Of a DNA stretch of 64,000 nt, positions 53,588-63,103 are shown piece after piece. The stretch comes from Ornithodoros turicata. Taxonomy: Eukaryota > Arthropoda > Arachnida > Ixodida > Argasidae. The stretch lies in the NCBI RefSeq assembly GCF_037126465.1, contig NC_088205.1, forward strand, positions 25,279,482 to 25,343,481, read 5' to 3'. Below the pieces are notes generated by a model that saw nothing but the letters and a program-made list of their open reading frames with translations, made no database searches and was not told the DNA's origin. Both the position numbers and the translations under genes were made by a program. How positions within the stretch are numbered: the first letter of the stretch is position 1; each line of letters begins with the position of its first letter.

Positions 53588-56500
53588 CGGCGACCACCGC
53601 TTTCCCTTCTCCCGCCACAAGTCGCCTTTTCTTTGTTGTGGACCGCTCCAGCAAGACTCGTTTCCTCGTGGACACTGGAGCTGCCGTCAGCGTTCTACCT
53701 GCCTCATCGAGCGACCGGCGCGGAAACGCAATCTATCACCTTATGGCTGTGAACAACAGCGCCATACCAGTCTACCATGAGAAGCTGCTCAACCTTAATA
53801 TTGGCCTGCGAAAAGTGTTTCCTTGGGTGTTTCGCGTTGCCGCCGTCTCTCACGCTATACTCGGAGCAGACTTTTTGCACCATTTCGCACTCTCCGTAGA
53901 TGTCTCACGACGCCTTCTGGTCGATACCCAGACCAGGCTATCGGCCCACGCAATCCCTGCCGCTCCCCACCTTGCTGCTGGCGTCAGTGGAACTTCCCTT
54001 CCACCAACTTCGTTGCCAATCTCGGAGCTCCTGCACCAGTTCCCCACACTCACACAACCTCCTGACTGGACGAAATCGGTCAAGCACGATGTTGTTCACT
54101 TCATCGAAACCACGGGCCCACCGGTTTTCTCCCGTTCTCGCCAGCTATCACCCGAGAAACTGAAGATAGCCAAAGCGGAGTTCCAGCACATGTTGGACAT
54201 CGGTATCGCCCGTCCATCCTCCGCCAGTTGGTCTTCAGCACTCCACATGGTGCCTAAAAAGACGGGAGACTGGAGGCCGTGCGGAGACTACCGCGCCCTC
54301 AACCTAGTCACCAAGCCCGACCGCTACCCATTACCTAGGCTCCAAGATTTTACCGCTAACCTGCACGGCATGAAGATGTTCTCGAAAATCGACCTAACTA
54401 AAGCCTATCATCAAATCCCTGTAGCGCCATGTGACATCCCGAAGACTGCAATCACCACCCCATTTGGGCTCTTTGAATTCATTCGCATGCCTTTTGGGCT
54501 CCGGAATGCGGCACAGACTTTCCAGCGTTTCATCGACACCGTCACTCGGGGCTTGCCCTTCGTCTTTGCATATATTGATGACATCCTTGTCGCAAGCGAG
54601 AGCCTTCAACAGCACCTCGAACATCTTCAGCTCCTCTTCTCTCGCCTTGCCGACCATGGAATCGTCATCAATATTGCGAAATGCGAATTCGGAGCGCAGT
54701 CGCTGGAATTTCTTGGCCATCACGTGTCCTCGGAGGGCATCGCACCGCTCCCGCAAAAAGTCGCTGCCATCGTGAACTTCCCACAGCCCCAGTCTGTTCG
54801 CCAGTTGCGCCGTTTTTTAGGCCTCGTTAATTTTTACCGACGGTTTCTACCCCACTGTGCCCACACTCTACGTCCGCTCGAAGAGCTCCTGCACCAATCT
54901 GAAACATCACGTCGAGGCAGCAACCAACATGTCACCGGCTCCGGTCCTGCCAGTCGCGCATATTCCCTGGTTTGGTCGGATGCCGCTTCCGACGCCTTCA
55001 GTGCTATCAAGTCGCTCCTTTCTTCCGCCACTCTGTTGCACCACCCGAGCCCAAATGCACCAACCGTTCTGATGGTCGATGCCTCCTCTACCGCAGTCGG
55101 AGCAGTGCTGCAGCAGAAGTCCAGTGACACTTGGCATCCTCTGGCGTTCTTTTCCAAGGCACTCAAGCCAACGGAAGCCCGCTATAGCACCTTTGGCCGA
55201 GAACTCCTTGCTGCGTACCTCTCCGTCAAGCATTTCCGCTACTTTTTGGACGGCAGAGAATTCACCATACTCACCGATCACAAGCCCTTGACATACGCTT
55301 TTCGCTCGGCCAGCAGCAAGTACTCCCCTCGTGAGATTCGGCATTTAGCTTTCCTGGCAGAATTCACTACCCGCGTTGAGCATGTCTCCGCATTGGCGAA
55401 CTGCCCTGCCGACGCCCTTAGCCGCATTGCTGCAGTCGAACCCCTCTCTCCTGAAGCTCTAGCGCGTGCTCAGCTTAGCGATCCTGACCTTGAAGCCTTA
55501 CGCCGATCGTCCACTTCCCTTCATCTTGAAGACCTTCCCGTTCCCGGTTCAGACCTCCGCCTTTGCTGTGACACAACCACAGTTCCTTCCAGGCCCTATG
55601 TCCCTCAGCCTTACCGTCGGTCAGTTTTTGACCTTCATCACGGACTCTCGCACCCAGGAGTACGAGGCACACAACGCCTTATTGGGTCCCGCTTCATATG
55701 GCCCAAGATGAACGCTGATATTCGCGCCTGGGTTGGTTCCTGTTCCTCCTGCCAGCGTTTCAAGATCTCCCGCCATACGTCCGCCCCGCTTGGCCGCTTT
55801 GCTCTCCCTGACGCACGTTTCGATCACGTCCACCTTGACCTTGTAGGCCCATTACCGCCATCTTCCGGCCACCGGTACATTTTGACAGCCGTCGACCGTT
55901 TTACCCGCTGGCCGGAAGCCGTACCCATCCCTGATTCCACAGCACCCACCGTGGCAGACGCCTTCTTCTCCACCTGGGTCGTACGGTTTGGAGTGCCCTC
56001 ACGTGTCACCACTGACCGGGGTCCTCAATTTGAGGCCAGACTTTTCGCCGCCTTTCTGGACCTTTTGGGAACGACACGCATTCGCACAACATCATACCAT
56101 CCCTCATCAAACGGCCTGGTAGAAAGGTTCCATCGACAGCTGAAAGCCGCCCTCATGGCGCACGAAAATCCGACCCGCTGGGCATCACTGCTTCCCGTCG
56201 TCCTGCTCGGCATTCGTACCACCCTGAAGACTGACATCGGTTGTAGCTCTGCCGAGCTTGTCTACGGTACTGCGCTACGGCTCCCAACCGATTTCTTCTG
56301 CCACTCCGAACCCTCTACCATCAGCCACAGCTCCTACCTAGAAAACCTCCAGCGTATTTTTCACGACGTTCGGCCCACTCCCACCCGTGCGAGTCCATCC
56401 CGACAGCCGTTTGTACCGCAGTTCCTTTCAACGGCGTCCCACGTCTTCCTCCGGCGGGACGCCGTTCGAAGGCCCCTTCAGCAGCCATATTCTGGCCCTC

Positions 56501-56742
56501 ACCCCGTCTTACAGCGAGCCGACAAGTTTTTCAAGATCAGCGTCAACGGGAAGCCGGACTCTGTAAGCGTGGACAGGCTGAAGCCCGCCTTCACCGAACC
56601 ACCGCTGTCCTCATTTCCCCTCTCTGCCCTTGCACCGTCCCCTTTGCCGGCCCATCATGCCCCCGACTCGTCCACCGCCCCGAAGAAGCGAGTCTCCTGG
56701 GCCGATCGCTCCTCACGGAGTCTGGCGGGGGGGGCCCTGTAG
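53539..56742 (+). CDS. Element X Pol (protease, RT, RNase H, integrase)
   Basis: 1067 codons, no lesion seen. Numbering from the ATG at 53539: protease D45-T-G ([13 protein letters not shown]), RT with [26 protein letters not shown] and the catalytic Y345-I-D-D, RNase H starting at D514-A-S, integrase with the zinc-binding HHCC (H701, H705, then CSSC), and the triad D767, D826, E862 (35 residues between the last two). It ends with a GPY/F-like segment (PYSGPHPVL). The TAG stop lies three bases into the 3' LTR. All catalytic residues are present, so the product is likely functional. It is expected as a Gag-Pol fusion rather than from its own ATG. Confidence 0.95.
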   Translation: MHASMWLVGKRPREPMTATTAFPSPATSRLFFVVDRSSKTRFLVDTGAAVSVLPASSSDRRGNAIYHLMAVNNSAIPVYHEKLLNLNIGLRKVFPWVFRVAAVSHAILGADFLHHFALSVDVSRRLLVDTQTRLSAHAIPAAPHLAAGVSGTSLPPTSLPISELLHQFPTLTQPPDWTKSVKHDVVHFIETTGPPVFSRSRQLSPEKLKIAKAEFQHMLDIGIARPSSASWSSALHMVPKKTGDWRPCGDYRALNLVTKPDRYPLPRLQDFTANLHGMKMFSKIDLTKAYHQIPVAPCDIPKTAITTPFGLFEFIRMPFGLRNAAQTFQRFIDTVTRGLPFVFAYIDDILVASESLQQHLEHLQLLFSRLADHGIVINIAKCEFGAQSLEFLGHHVSSEGIAPLPQKVAAIVNFPQPQSVRQLRRFLGLVNFYRRFLPHCAHTLRPLEELLHQSETSRRGSNQHVTGSGPASRAYSLVWSDAASDAFSAIKSLLSSATLLHHPSPNAPTVLMVDASSTAVGAVLQQKSSDTWHPLAFFSKALKPTEARYSTFGRELLAAYLSVKHFRYFLDGREFTILTDHKPLTYAFRSASSKYSPREIRHLAFLAEFTTRVEHVSALANCPADALSRIAAVEPLSPEALARAQLSDPDLEALRRSSTSLHLEDLPVPGSDLRLCCDTTTVPSRPYVPQPYRRSVFDLHHGLSHPGVRGTQRLIGSRFIWPKMNADIRAWVGSCSSCQRFKISRHTSAPLGRFALPDARFDHVHLDLVGPLPPSSGHRYILTAVDRFTRWPEAVPIPDSTAPTVADAFFSTWVVRFGVPSRVTTDRGPQFEARLFAAFLDLLGTTRIRTTSYHPSSNGLVERFHRQLKAALMAHENPTRWASLLPVVLLGIRTTLKTDIGCSSAELVYGTALRLPTDFFCHSEPSTISHSSYLENLQRIFHDVRPTPTRASPSRQPFVPQFLSTASHVFLRRDAVRRPLQQPYSGPHPVLQRADKFFKISVNGKPDSVSVDRLKPAFTEPPLSSFPLSALAPSPLPAHHAPDSSTAPKKRVSWADRSSRSLAGGAL
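53563..53569 (+). promoter_or_regulatory. -1 ribosomal frameshift slippery heptamer (gag/pol)
   Basis: GGGAAAC with gag-frame codons GGA (53564-53566) and AAC (53567-53569), that is G GGA AAC, the X XXY YYZ form required for -1 slippage. pol is open in the -1 frame here, and the gag stop follows within 20 bases. The GC-rich GCCCCCGGGAACCG just downstream could begin a stimulatory structure. Confidence 0.8.
56724..56737 (+). promoter_or_regulatory. Element X polypurine-type tract
   Basis: The G-rich run GGCGGGGGGGGCCC immediately before the 3' LTR is the expected plus-strand primer site, although it ends in CCC. Confidence 0.6.
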
Positions 56743-56862
56743 TGGACGACGATGACTAGGCTCGCGCCACGCCCCCGCTTTCCATCGGTGGCTCATGCCA
56801 CGAAATAAATCAGTTTCCTTCCGGCATTCGTTGTGGTAGCTTGCGTTCTTTTGGCTCCCACA
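56738..56862 (+). repeat. Element X 3' LTR
   Basis: 125 bp identical to the 5' LTR at 52518-52642. The pol stop codon lies at its third to fifth base. Confidence 0.95.
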
Positions 56863-57031
56863 AGCTGGCGGCGAGCAACATCCACCATGAGAGTGAAATG
56901 CTCAAGAAAGTCAGCCCCAAGAATTGCTTGATTCACCGATGCGATGGTGAAAAGCTATGTGAATTGGCGATGGAGCCCGAGGTCCAATGTAAGCGACTTC
57001 TGGCCAAAGACTCGAATACCGGTGTTGTTAA

Positions 57032-57391
57032 CCGCACGACCTACTCTATACTAGAGACCTGGACAACTGGCGATCGCCTATGAGAGAGCCGGGCCATGGG
57101 ATAGTTACGGTAGTGGCCACTGCAAGCGCCACATAGCATTATTGGGGTGAGGGAATGACACTGTCACTCTTGCCACCGTCTTTCGTGCTACACAGGCTGT
57201 TGCTGAGCACGCGCAACGCTTATTGCTTCGTCGTCGTCAACACAGCCAACTATGTATTGCCGCGGTTTCGGCAACTCACGTGGTGCGAGATAGCGCCAAA
57301 TCCCATAGCCAAGCAGCGATTGTCAGAACTACTACCCCGGTGCTGGGAGCTTTGCGGATGGCCAGGTCTCTAGTATAGTAGTAGGTCGTGG
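57032..57391. mobile_element. TTAA-flanked MITE inside gypsy element Y protease
   Basis: 360 bp between TTAA (57028-57031) and TTAA (57392-57395). Its termini, CCGCACGACCTACTCTATAC and CCACGACCTACTACTATACT (reading inward from each side), continue into CTAGAGACCTGG, giving ~30-bp inverted repeats. Removing the element and one TTAA rejoins the protease frame of element Y, which confirms the duplication. No coding is apparent. TTAA targeting and a CC start point to piggyBac-type mobilisation. Confidence 0.85.
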
Positions 57392-57559
57392 TTAACCGCA
57401 GTGAGGTGCCAAATTGGGTTCTGACGACGTTGCGTCGCCGTTGCTGGGAGGACGCTCACCGCGGCGCCGGTGTCGACCTGCAGTCTGGTCTTGGACTTCC
57501 TGTCGATGATGTAGAAAAGGCGACTTGGGAAGCAGCCTCGGGAGTCGCGAGTCGCCGCT

Positions 57560-58507
57560 AACGACGCCCTGTGGCGTTTCCCGGCCATTCGCAGAGCGGG
57601 GTACACTTGCGGGAGGAGGTGCCGAAATTGAAGTCATACCAACAGTAAGGGAGGGGTATGTCTTGGGCATCGGGTGGCCGTATACCGGAAGGGGAAGGTG
57701 CGCGCAAAGCCCGGGAAGGAGAGCGTCTATAGCGTGGTCGGGGGGAGCGCCTTGGCTGGTGAAAGCGACCGGGAGAACCTGAAACACTGCAGGTGAGCTG
57801 GCCCTGGATAAGACCGCTAAGCTGCCGAACTTCTTCGCGAAGAAGGGAGACTGGGTCGGGTTCGGATGTCTCTTCGTTGGCTGGAAAATTGTCGGGGGCG
57901 CTCCGGTGGTAAGAAAAGGGGAAGGCGAAGGTGCAGCCAAGGGGTGTGAAGCAGATGCGCTGGCAATTGTGGGGCGGGAGACCTCGATCACCTTATCGGC
58001 GACTTCGGCAAGTGCGTCAAGAGTCGTGTCCGGCAGAGCAGCGAGTACCATACGAGTTTAAGTCGCCAACCGACTCAAGAAGAGCTCCTTGAGGAATGGC
58101 TGATCGAAGTTTGCGCGACGGGTTCCAAGTAGGCTGTACATATGCCGAAGTAATTGAGAAGGCCGGCGGTCACCAAGCTCCTCAGCTGCCAAGAGCTGCC
58201 GGAGACGCTCGCGCTCTGAAGCCATAATTCTGTCGGAAACGGCCTTGCGAAGGGCATCATAGAGGTTGCTGTCAGGAGGAGTGGAAATGATGTCGAGTAC
58301 CTCAACTGCGACTTCAGGTGGAAGACCGACGACATGATGAAATTTCGTTAACTGGTGTGTGATTCCAGCAAGGGCGAACTGGCTGTCGGCCATCTGGAAC
58401 CAGATGTCGGTATGTGCCGGATAGAAGGCGGGCAGCTTGAGCCCGACACGGCCAATGGAGGAGGCCGCAGCATCGGGGGGCTGCGAAGTATGGGCGATGG
58501 GTAGCAT
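57560..58507 (-). pseudogene. Gag of gypsy element Y
   Basis: ATG at 58507, directly after the primer-binding site. It is similar throughout to gag of element X (FQMADSQFALAGIT matches [14 protein letters not shown], and [15 protein letters not shown] matches [15 protein letters not shown]). A TAA at 58058-58060 interrupts the frame, and a frameshift precedes the zinc knuckle. The knuckle reads C-x2-D-x9-C-x3-C, with Asp where X has His. GGGAAAC lies on the minus strand at 57582-57576 in the gag frame, just before the gag stop. Confidence 0.8.
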
Positions 58508-58653
58508 TGTCCGGTCACCAAGTTTGTGGACGCCTTGAGGAAGGCAAAAGGAGACAACCGGCAGCCAAGAGGGACGGAGTTGGAATGAACGTTTATTATC
58601 ACCCGCGCGGGTGAGGCGGGTGACGAGCAGGTAGCGATACCGATGCTGCTACA

Positions 58654-60940
58654 CACTGCGTAGGGAAGTCGGAGGGCGAGGTCACGGTTTTCCTGCGAGA
58701 CGTAGTAGGCTGCTGCTGATGACTCATTCGCTACCGATCCATCAGTATAGATGGCGCGCCTCAGCGGATAGGCCGAACTGAGATGCTCGAGCGCGAGCTG
58801 GCGGGCTACTGTCACAGGCACATCGTTCTTCCTCTGGAGGCCGGGGATATTTGCACAGATATAGGGTCTTGCAAGCGTCCACATCGCAGGGGCGTGCAAG
58901 GGTAGGGAGAACTTTGCAGGGGCGGACGCTTTGAGGCGAAGAGAGCACGACCGAAGTCAGAGGCCGGGCACTCTTCGTCGACGTGGCGAAGGTAGTGAAG
59001 AGGGTGCCGAGTAAGGTACCGTGCGAGAACGTAGAGGGTTGCGCCGTCTAAGGATAACATCAGGATAACTCTTTTTGTTGTTCTTGAGGCCGGGTATGGA
59101 GACAGTGACAAGCGGCGATGGCAACGTCCATGGAGGCACTTTGGGTGCTATCGGGTCGACTGTGAATTTGGGGATATTAGGTCTGAATGATGTTACAGCA
59201 TGCATGGACCGTCGCGTTCTGTCTAGCCTGAAGCTTGCGAATCAGAGAGGGACGTTTATGATGGGCACGTAGACGCTGATAGTGGCGTGCAGTTTCCCGA
59301 GTACGGAGAACCTCAATGGGGATGTCCCTGGCCTCAGCCACTACTAGGCGGGTTTCAGCGCCTCGCAGGACCCCGAGACATACCAGAAGGCTTCGCGCGA
59401 GGAAGTCCGTGCAGGACGGGAAGACTGTACATTACTGTGCCACGAACCAGGCCATTGTGCAGCATGAGGAGATCCTTCTCGTCTCGCCCCCATCTCATAC
59501 CTGCGAAGAGACGAATGACTTTGACCCAGCGTTGGACTTTCTTTTCAAGAACGTGTATGTGGCGCTTCCACGACAAATTCCATGATAGAGTTACGCCGAG
59601 AAACTTGTGATGTGTCACCTGCTCCAGTGAGCTTCCGCCAATATATAGGCTACATCTATGCATGTCTTTGCGCTTGAAGGCTAGAAGTGCGCTTTTCTCT
59701 ACGGATATCTCCATTTCTTCCTGGAGTAAATAGAGGCGAATGGCATCTAACGTGCGCTGAAGACGCTGACGGAGTGCTTGATGGGAAGTGGCTGTAATCC
59801 AAATACAGATGTCATCGGCATACAGGGTAAAGTTGACTTTCCGCTGAATGCAGGTTCCAATACCCGCCATAACGGCGTTAAAGAGGAGCGGACTTAGGAC
59901 GCTTCCTTGTGTTACCCCCTGAGAGATGGGGAATTGCTCTGTGTCGCCTTGTCTTGTCCGGACGAAAATACATCATTGACTGAGGAAATCAGCCATCGAA
60001 AGCAGCGTTGTACGTGAGAGCGCAGCGCTGTATAACGCATGTAAGATTGATGGATGACTGACGGTGTCGTAAGCTCTCTTAACGTCAAGAAATACTGCGG
60101 CCGAGATCTTCCCTCCTCGTCGAGCCTATCGAACTGCGGTGCCGTCGAAACCCAGCTTGCTCTTGAGGGAAGAAGGCACGGCTTTCGAGCCACCGCTCAA
60201 CTCTACGCAAGACCATTCTCTCCATAACTTTCCCCAAGCAGCTGGTCAAAGTTACCGGGCGGAATGATGCCAATTGGGATGGGTGTTTTCCTGGTTTTAG
60301 CAACGGTACCACTTGGCCGACTTTCCACTGCCTAGGAACCTGTCCGTGCCTCCACGAGTGATTGCAGATGTTCAGCAGGGCCTAAACGGAAGTAGGGCTA
60401 AGTTTTCGAATCACCCTGTATGTAATGGCGTCCGGGCCTGGAGACAACTTCTTGCATGAAGCTGAAATGGCCGACGAAAGTTATGCCATGGAGAAGTCCA
60501 TATCCAAGGCCGGGACTGCTGATGGGTTAGCATGTTCGAGAACAGATGTCACATGGGCTGTATGGGTCAGGTACTCGTCGGTGCTGGCCACATTGGCTCC
60601 CTTCGTAATGACACGGCAGAATTCTCTGGCCACCTCTTTCTCAGACGTAGATGTTAAGAGCGCAAGAGCTCCAAGTGGGTTCCTAACTGGAGGGTTCTCG
60701 ACTTCTTGCGACTCTCCATATCCGAGCAGGGCTCTCAAACGGTGATAAGGAGCAACAGAAGTGCCGCCACCGTTGACGGTCAAGGTCTCGGAGTGCTTTC
60801 TGTACAAGCCTACTCGAGCATCTTGCTTCCTGTACACCAGAAAGATTTCCTGTCCGTCGAGCTTTACGCTCAGCGCGTCTTCGGACAGCACATAGCTGCT
60901 CCACACGAGGGTCATTATCGGGAACAATTTACCAATCTGA
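58654..60940 (-). pseudogene. I-type LINE, 5' part: EN-RT linker, reverse transcriptase, RNase H (first half)
   Basis: It continues the LINE of 48651-49620 across the gypsy insertion. Going down from ~60910: RVEQLCAVRRRAERKARRTG and WRHFCCSLSP (linker before RT), LLKPGKHPSQLASFRPVTLT and EQAGFRRHRSS (RT motifs, ~60310-60120), then after a frameshift the Q-G-S-V-L-S-P-L-L-F-N block (~59900), FTLYADDICIW (catalytic YADD, ~59820), and HHKFLGVTLSWNLSWKRHI (~59600). RNase H begins IYTDGSVANES near 58755. Multiple frameshifts and stops are present. The 5' end is truncated near 60940, so the endonuclease and ORF1 are missing. Confidence 0.85.
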
Positions 60941-61397
60941 GGAAAATCCCACTTCATACCAGTGCGTGTATAGGTAACACTGAGTATCACAGCGTATTTC
61001 ATAGCGTTGCCGCAATCGTACTTGGCTTTCATTCTGTACCACATGTTTCCGCTTTATAAAGTGCACTACTTACTTCTCAAATGGGCTGAACTATGGACTG
61101 TGTAAATATTTCCTGAGCTAGGATAACGTAAATGTCTCGCTCAAAATCGAAATGACCGCCTTGAATGCTTTCCATGCAACAAAGAATACTGGCATTTCAA
61201 GTACTCTTACCTTGGGTTGCCACCTGTCCGGACTTCATCCGAACAGTTCGGAAATTCAAGGCTTGCGTTCGGTGTCCGGATGAAATACGGACATGAAATG
61301 TCCGGAAATTGGCGAAGTCGGAGTAAAAACGTTACGACTTGAGTTTTTCGTTTGCGTCATCGTCGGCAAAAATGGAGAAAAACGGGCAATCCATATA
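60941..61397. other. Intergenic; possible hAT-type terminus at 61213
   Basis: GGGTTGCCACCTGTCCGGAC at 61213-61232 resembles hAT termini and shares GGGTTGCCACC with the MITE at 5723. Only one end is seen. CCGGA/TCCGG units recur to 61310. No gene. Confidence 0.4.
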
Positions 61398-62010
61398 CCG
61401 GGTGTTTCATCAGTTAAATCCCAGAGCTACGTAATTCGTGAACGGGTGCACCATTCCAAGAACTTTCTTTTTAACAAGTATCTGTCCGATACCACCTACA
61501 AGCTGCGCACCGTGTGAATAAATGGGAGGCGCTAATTATTTAAATAAAACTTCAAATGAGTTTCGTGAAAAAACGTAACTTCTAAAGCAGGGCGCCGTCG
61601 GCATTAAAATGGTACTACCCCTTCTGGGACCTTCATTGGACACCTTTTAGAGAAAAATCTGCCACCGAAGCCGGTCATTTGTTGCAGTAATTAATTGGTT
61701 TCGGTTTACATATTTTTGTCGCTTCTGGTCGCAGCGAAGCACAAAAGGACGTTATTCATTGGTGTAATTCACTGGTATAAGGACGTAATTCATTGATGGA
61801 TAAGGAAGTGGAAGAGCGTTGTTTTGCGCTTCACCGCGACCAGCCGCGACAAAAATATGTAAGCCGAAACCAATTAATTACTGCAACAAAGGACCCGCTT
61901 CGGTTGCAGATTTTCTCTAAAAGGTGTTCACTAAAGGTCTCAAAAGGGGTAGTACCCATTTTAATTCCGACGGCGCCCCATGCCCAGCAATTCGGGAAAA
62001 AACGTAAAGC
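61398..62010. mobile_element. MITE family D, long-hairpin, right end missing
   Basis: It starts CCGGGTGTTTCATCAGTTAA after TA (61396-61397). The interior folds back: GGTACTACCCCTTCTG near 61610 pairs near 61950, and GCAGTAATTAATTGGTTTCG near 61685 is inverted near 61866-61886, giving arms of ~150-200 bp. The matching right terminus is absent, so the copy is truncated at about 62010. A fragment of the same family is at 34430-34500. Confidence 0.75.
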
Positions 62011-62650
62011 AGGCTTCACCTGATACTGCTCCCATAGAAGCCATGTATTAGGAATAGAAAAGCGCGTGCAGCACGTTCCGTTCTTACCGCTTTGCATTCG
62101 TTCTCTAGTGGGACGTTGTCTGTGTCATAGCGAAACATATGGTGCAAGTTTCGTTAACGAATATTGGGGTCTTCGAGGTTCCATTTTGGTTCCAAATTTC
62201 TGACCTGTAAAGTAGGCTTCACCAGACGCACTGAAGCGCTGGTTGAAGCCCTCTACCTGGTCAGTTAGCGCAAATACTCCATGTACTTTGCAAGAAACGC
62301 GTGAGCAATTGAATGCTCTGTACGGCATCTCAAACACTCTGCAAGACAGTTCGCATAATTTGTTGCGCATGCAAACAAGAAAAAAAATCTCTTGCTGTCA
62401 CGAGACTCTTGCTTCGATGCACGGAGCTTGTGAGGAGGTCTGAGGCCAGTGGCGCGCAGGCAAGGAATATCGCGGTATGAGCGGTGGTAAACAAGAACAG
62501 ATGCCAACATTAGAGCACTAAGTTGATTCCTTTCGCCTGGTAAAGCATGCATCATCTACCTACCGCCACGGGATGCGCGTATTGAAAATCAAAGAGCGCG
62601 TGGAGTGCGTTGTTTTTCTTATAGTGATGCTTCTAAATGCATATTTGCGG
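62011..62650. other. No gene recognised
   Basis: No frame with a known motif, and no strong repeat seen. Confidence 0.35.
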
Positions 62651-62654
62651 GTGA

Positions 62655-63103
62655 ATATTGTCAGGTTCCTTTGGGGTCTCTCCTGCGTCGACTCCTCCTC
62701 AATGTGGCTTTCACCCCACAATTCCAGTGCATGATCAGATGCTGGAACACAAGCCTCTACTCAACCTGCGGTGTCGTTGTGAACTCCGAGCACATTCTTA
62801 TGGAACGTGCACTCTACTGCCCGCAAAGGCGGATTCTGTGTGATGAGCTTGCCCCTATCAGCAAGACACCACTTAATTTAGCAGCACTCATTGTCCCCGT
62901 GAAGGTCCTGTGCTCCATCGTCGGGTTCTTCACCTGTTCATGGACTTCCTGTCGTCCACTGGATTGCTCCAGTCGCTCTAATTCTTTCTCGTATTTTCAT
63001 TCATCCTCCTCATATAATGTTTCACGTGCAATGTGGTAGGGTACCGCACCGCCGCGGTGAAACACCCCATCTCATCGTCATCATTTATTGTTGTTGTTGT
63101 TGT
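62655..63103 (+). pseudogene. I-type LINE 3' end with (TTG)n tail
   Basis: Plus-strand remnant of the same C-terminal region as the two other I-type copies: LLRRLLLNVAFTPQFQCMIR, CG…NSEHILME (His/Cys segment), then LAALI and, after a frameshift, a tail resembling the FL…TGLLxSL ending (~62985). The 3' UTR ends in TTGTTGTTGTTGTTG at about 63090-63103, like the copy at 21557. 5'-truncated and frameshifted. Confidence 0.75.

Larger units (their letters stand above)
52518..56862 (+). mobile_element. Ty3/gypsy element X (CsRn1-like), structurally complete
   Basis: 4345 bp. LTRs 52518-52642 and 56738-56862 are 125 bp and identical base for base, TGTAGTGGAC…GCTCCCACA, each with AATAAA. The target duplication AGCT lies at 52514-52517 and 56863-56866. 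PBS TGGTGACCCGAAC (52647) fits the start of a tRNA-Trp complement, and a G-rich tract (GGCGGGGGGGGCCC) precedes the 3' LTR. gag and pol are open and there is no env. The Gag Cys-His-Cys-Cys knuckle and the Trp-type PBS are traits of the CsRn1 clade. It is inserted in opposite orientation inside element Y. Confidence 0.95.
49762..57592 (-). pseudogene. Pol of gypsy element Y (interrupted)
   Basis: Protease starts near 57592 with [12 protein letters not shown], is cut by the TTAA MITE, and continues at 57030-56870 ([11 protein letters not shown]). After element X, RT resumes near 52260 ([19 protein letters not shown], then [15 protein letters not shown]). The RT active site reads Y-M-N-D instead of Y-I-D-D, losing a catalytic Asp. 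A frameshift lies near 51790, with stops near 51500 and 50338. RNase H and integrase follow ([17 protein letters not shown]…[31 protein letters not shown]), then the SPYAGPYRV tail. Several lesions make it non-functional. Confidence 0.85.
49621..58653 (-). mobile_element. Ty3/gypsy element Y, degenerate, split by element X and a MITE
   Basis: LTRs 49621-49749 and 58525-58653 (129 bp each, four differences) run TGTAGCAGCATCGG…CCACA on the minus strand. The 5-bp duplication CACTG lies at 49616-49620 and 58654-58658. Primer-binding site TGGTGACCGGACA follows the 5' LTR, and a polypurine run lies before the 3' LTR (about 49752-49765). Order on the minus strand: gag (58507 down), protease, [MITE], rest of protease, [element X], RT, RNase H, integrase, GPY/F-like tail. 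Without X and the MITE it would be about 4.3 kb. It sits inside the RNase H of an I-type LINE. Confidence 0.9.
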
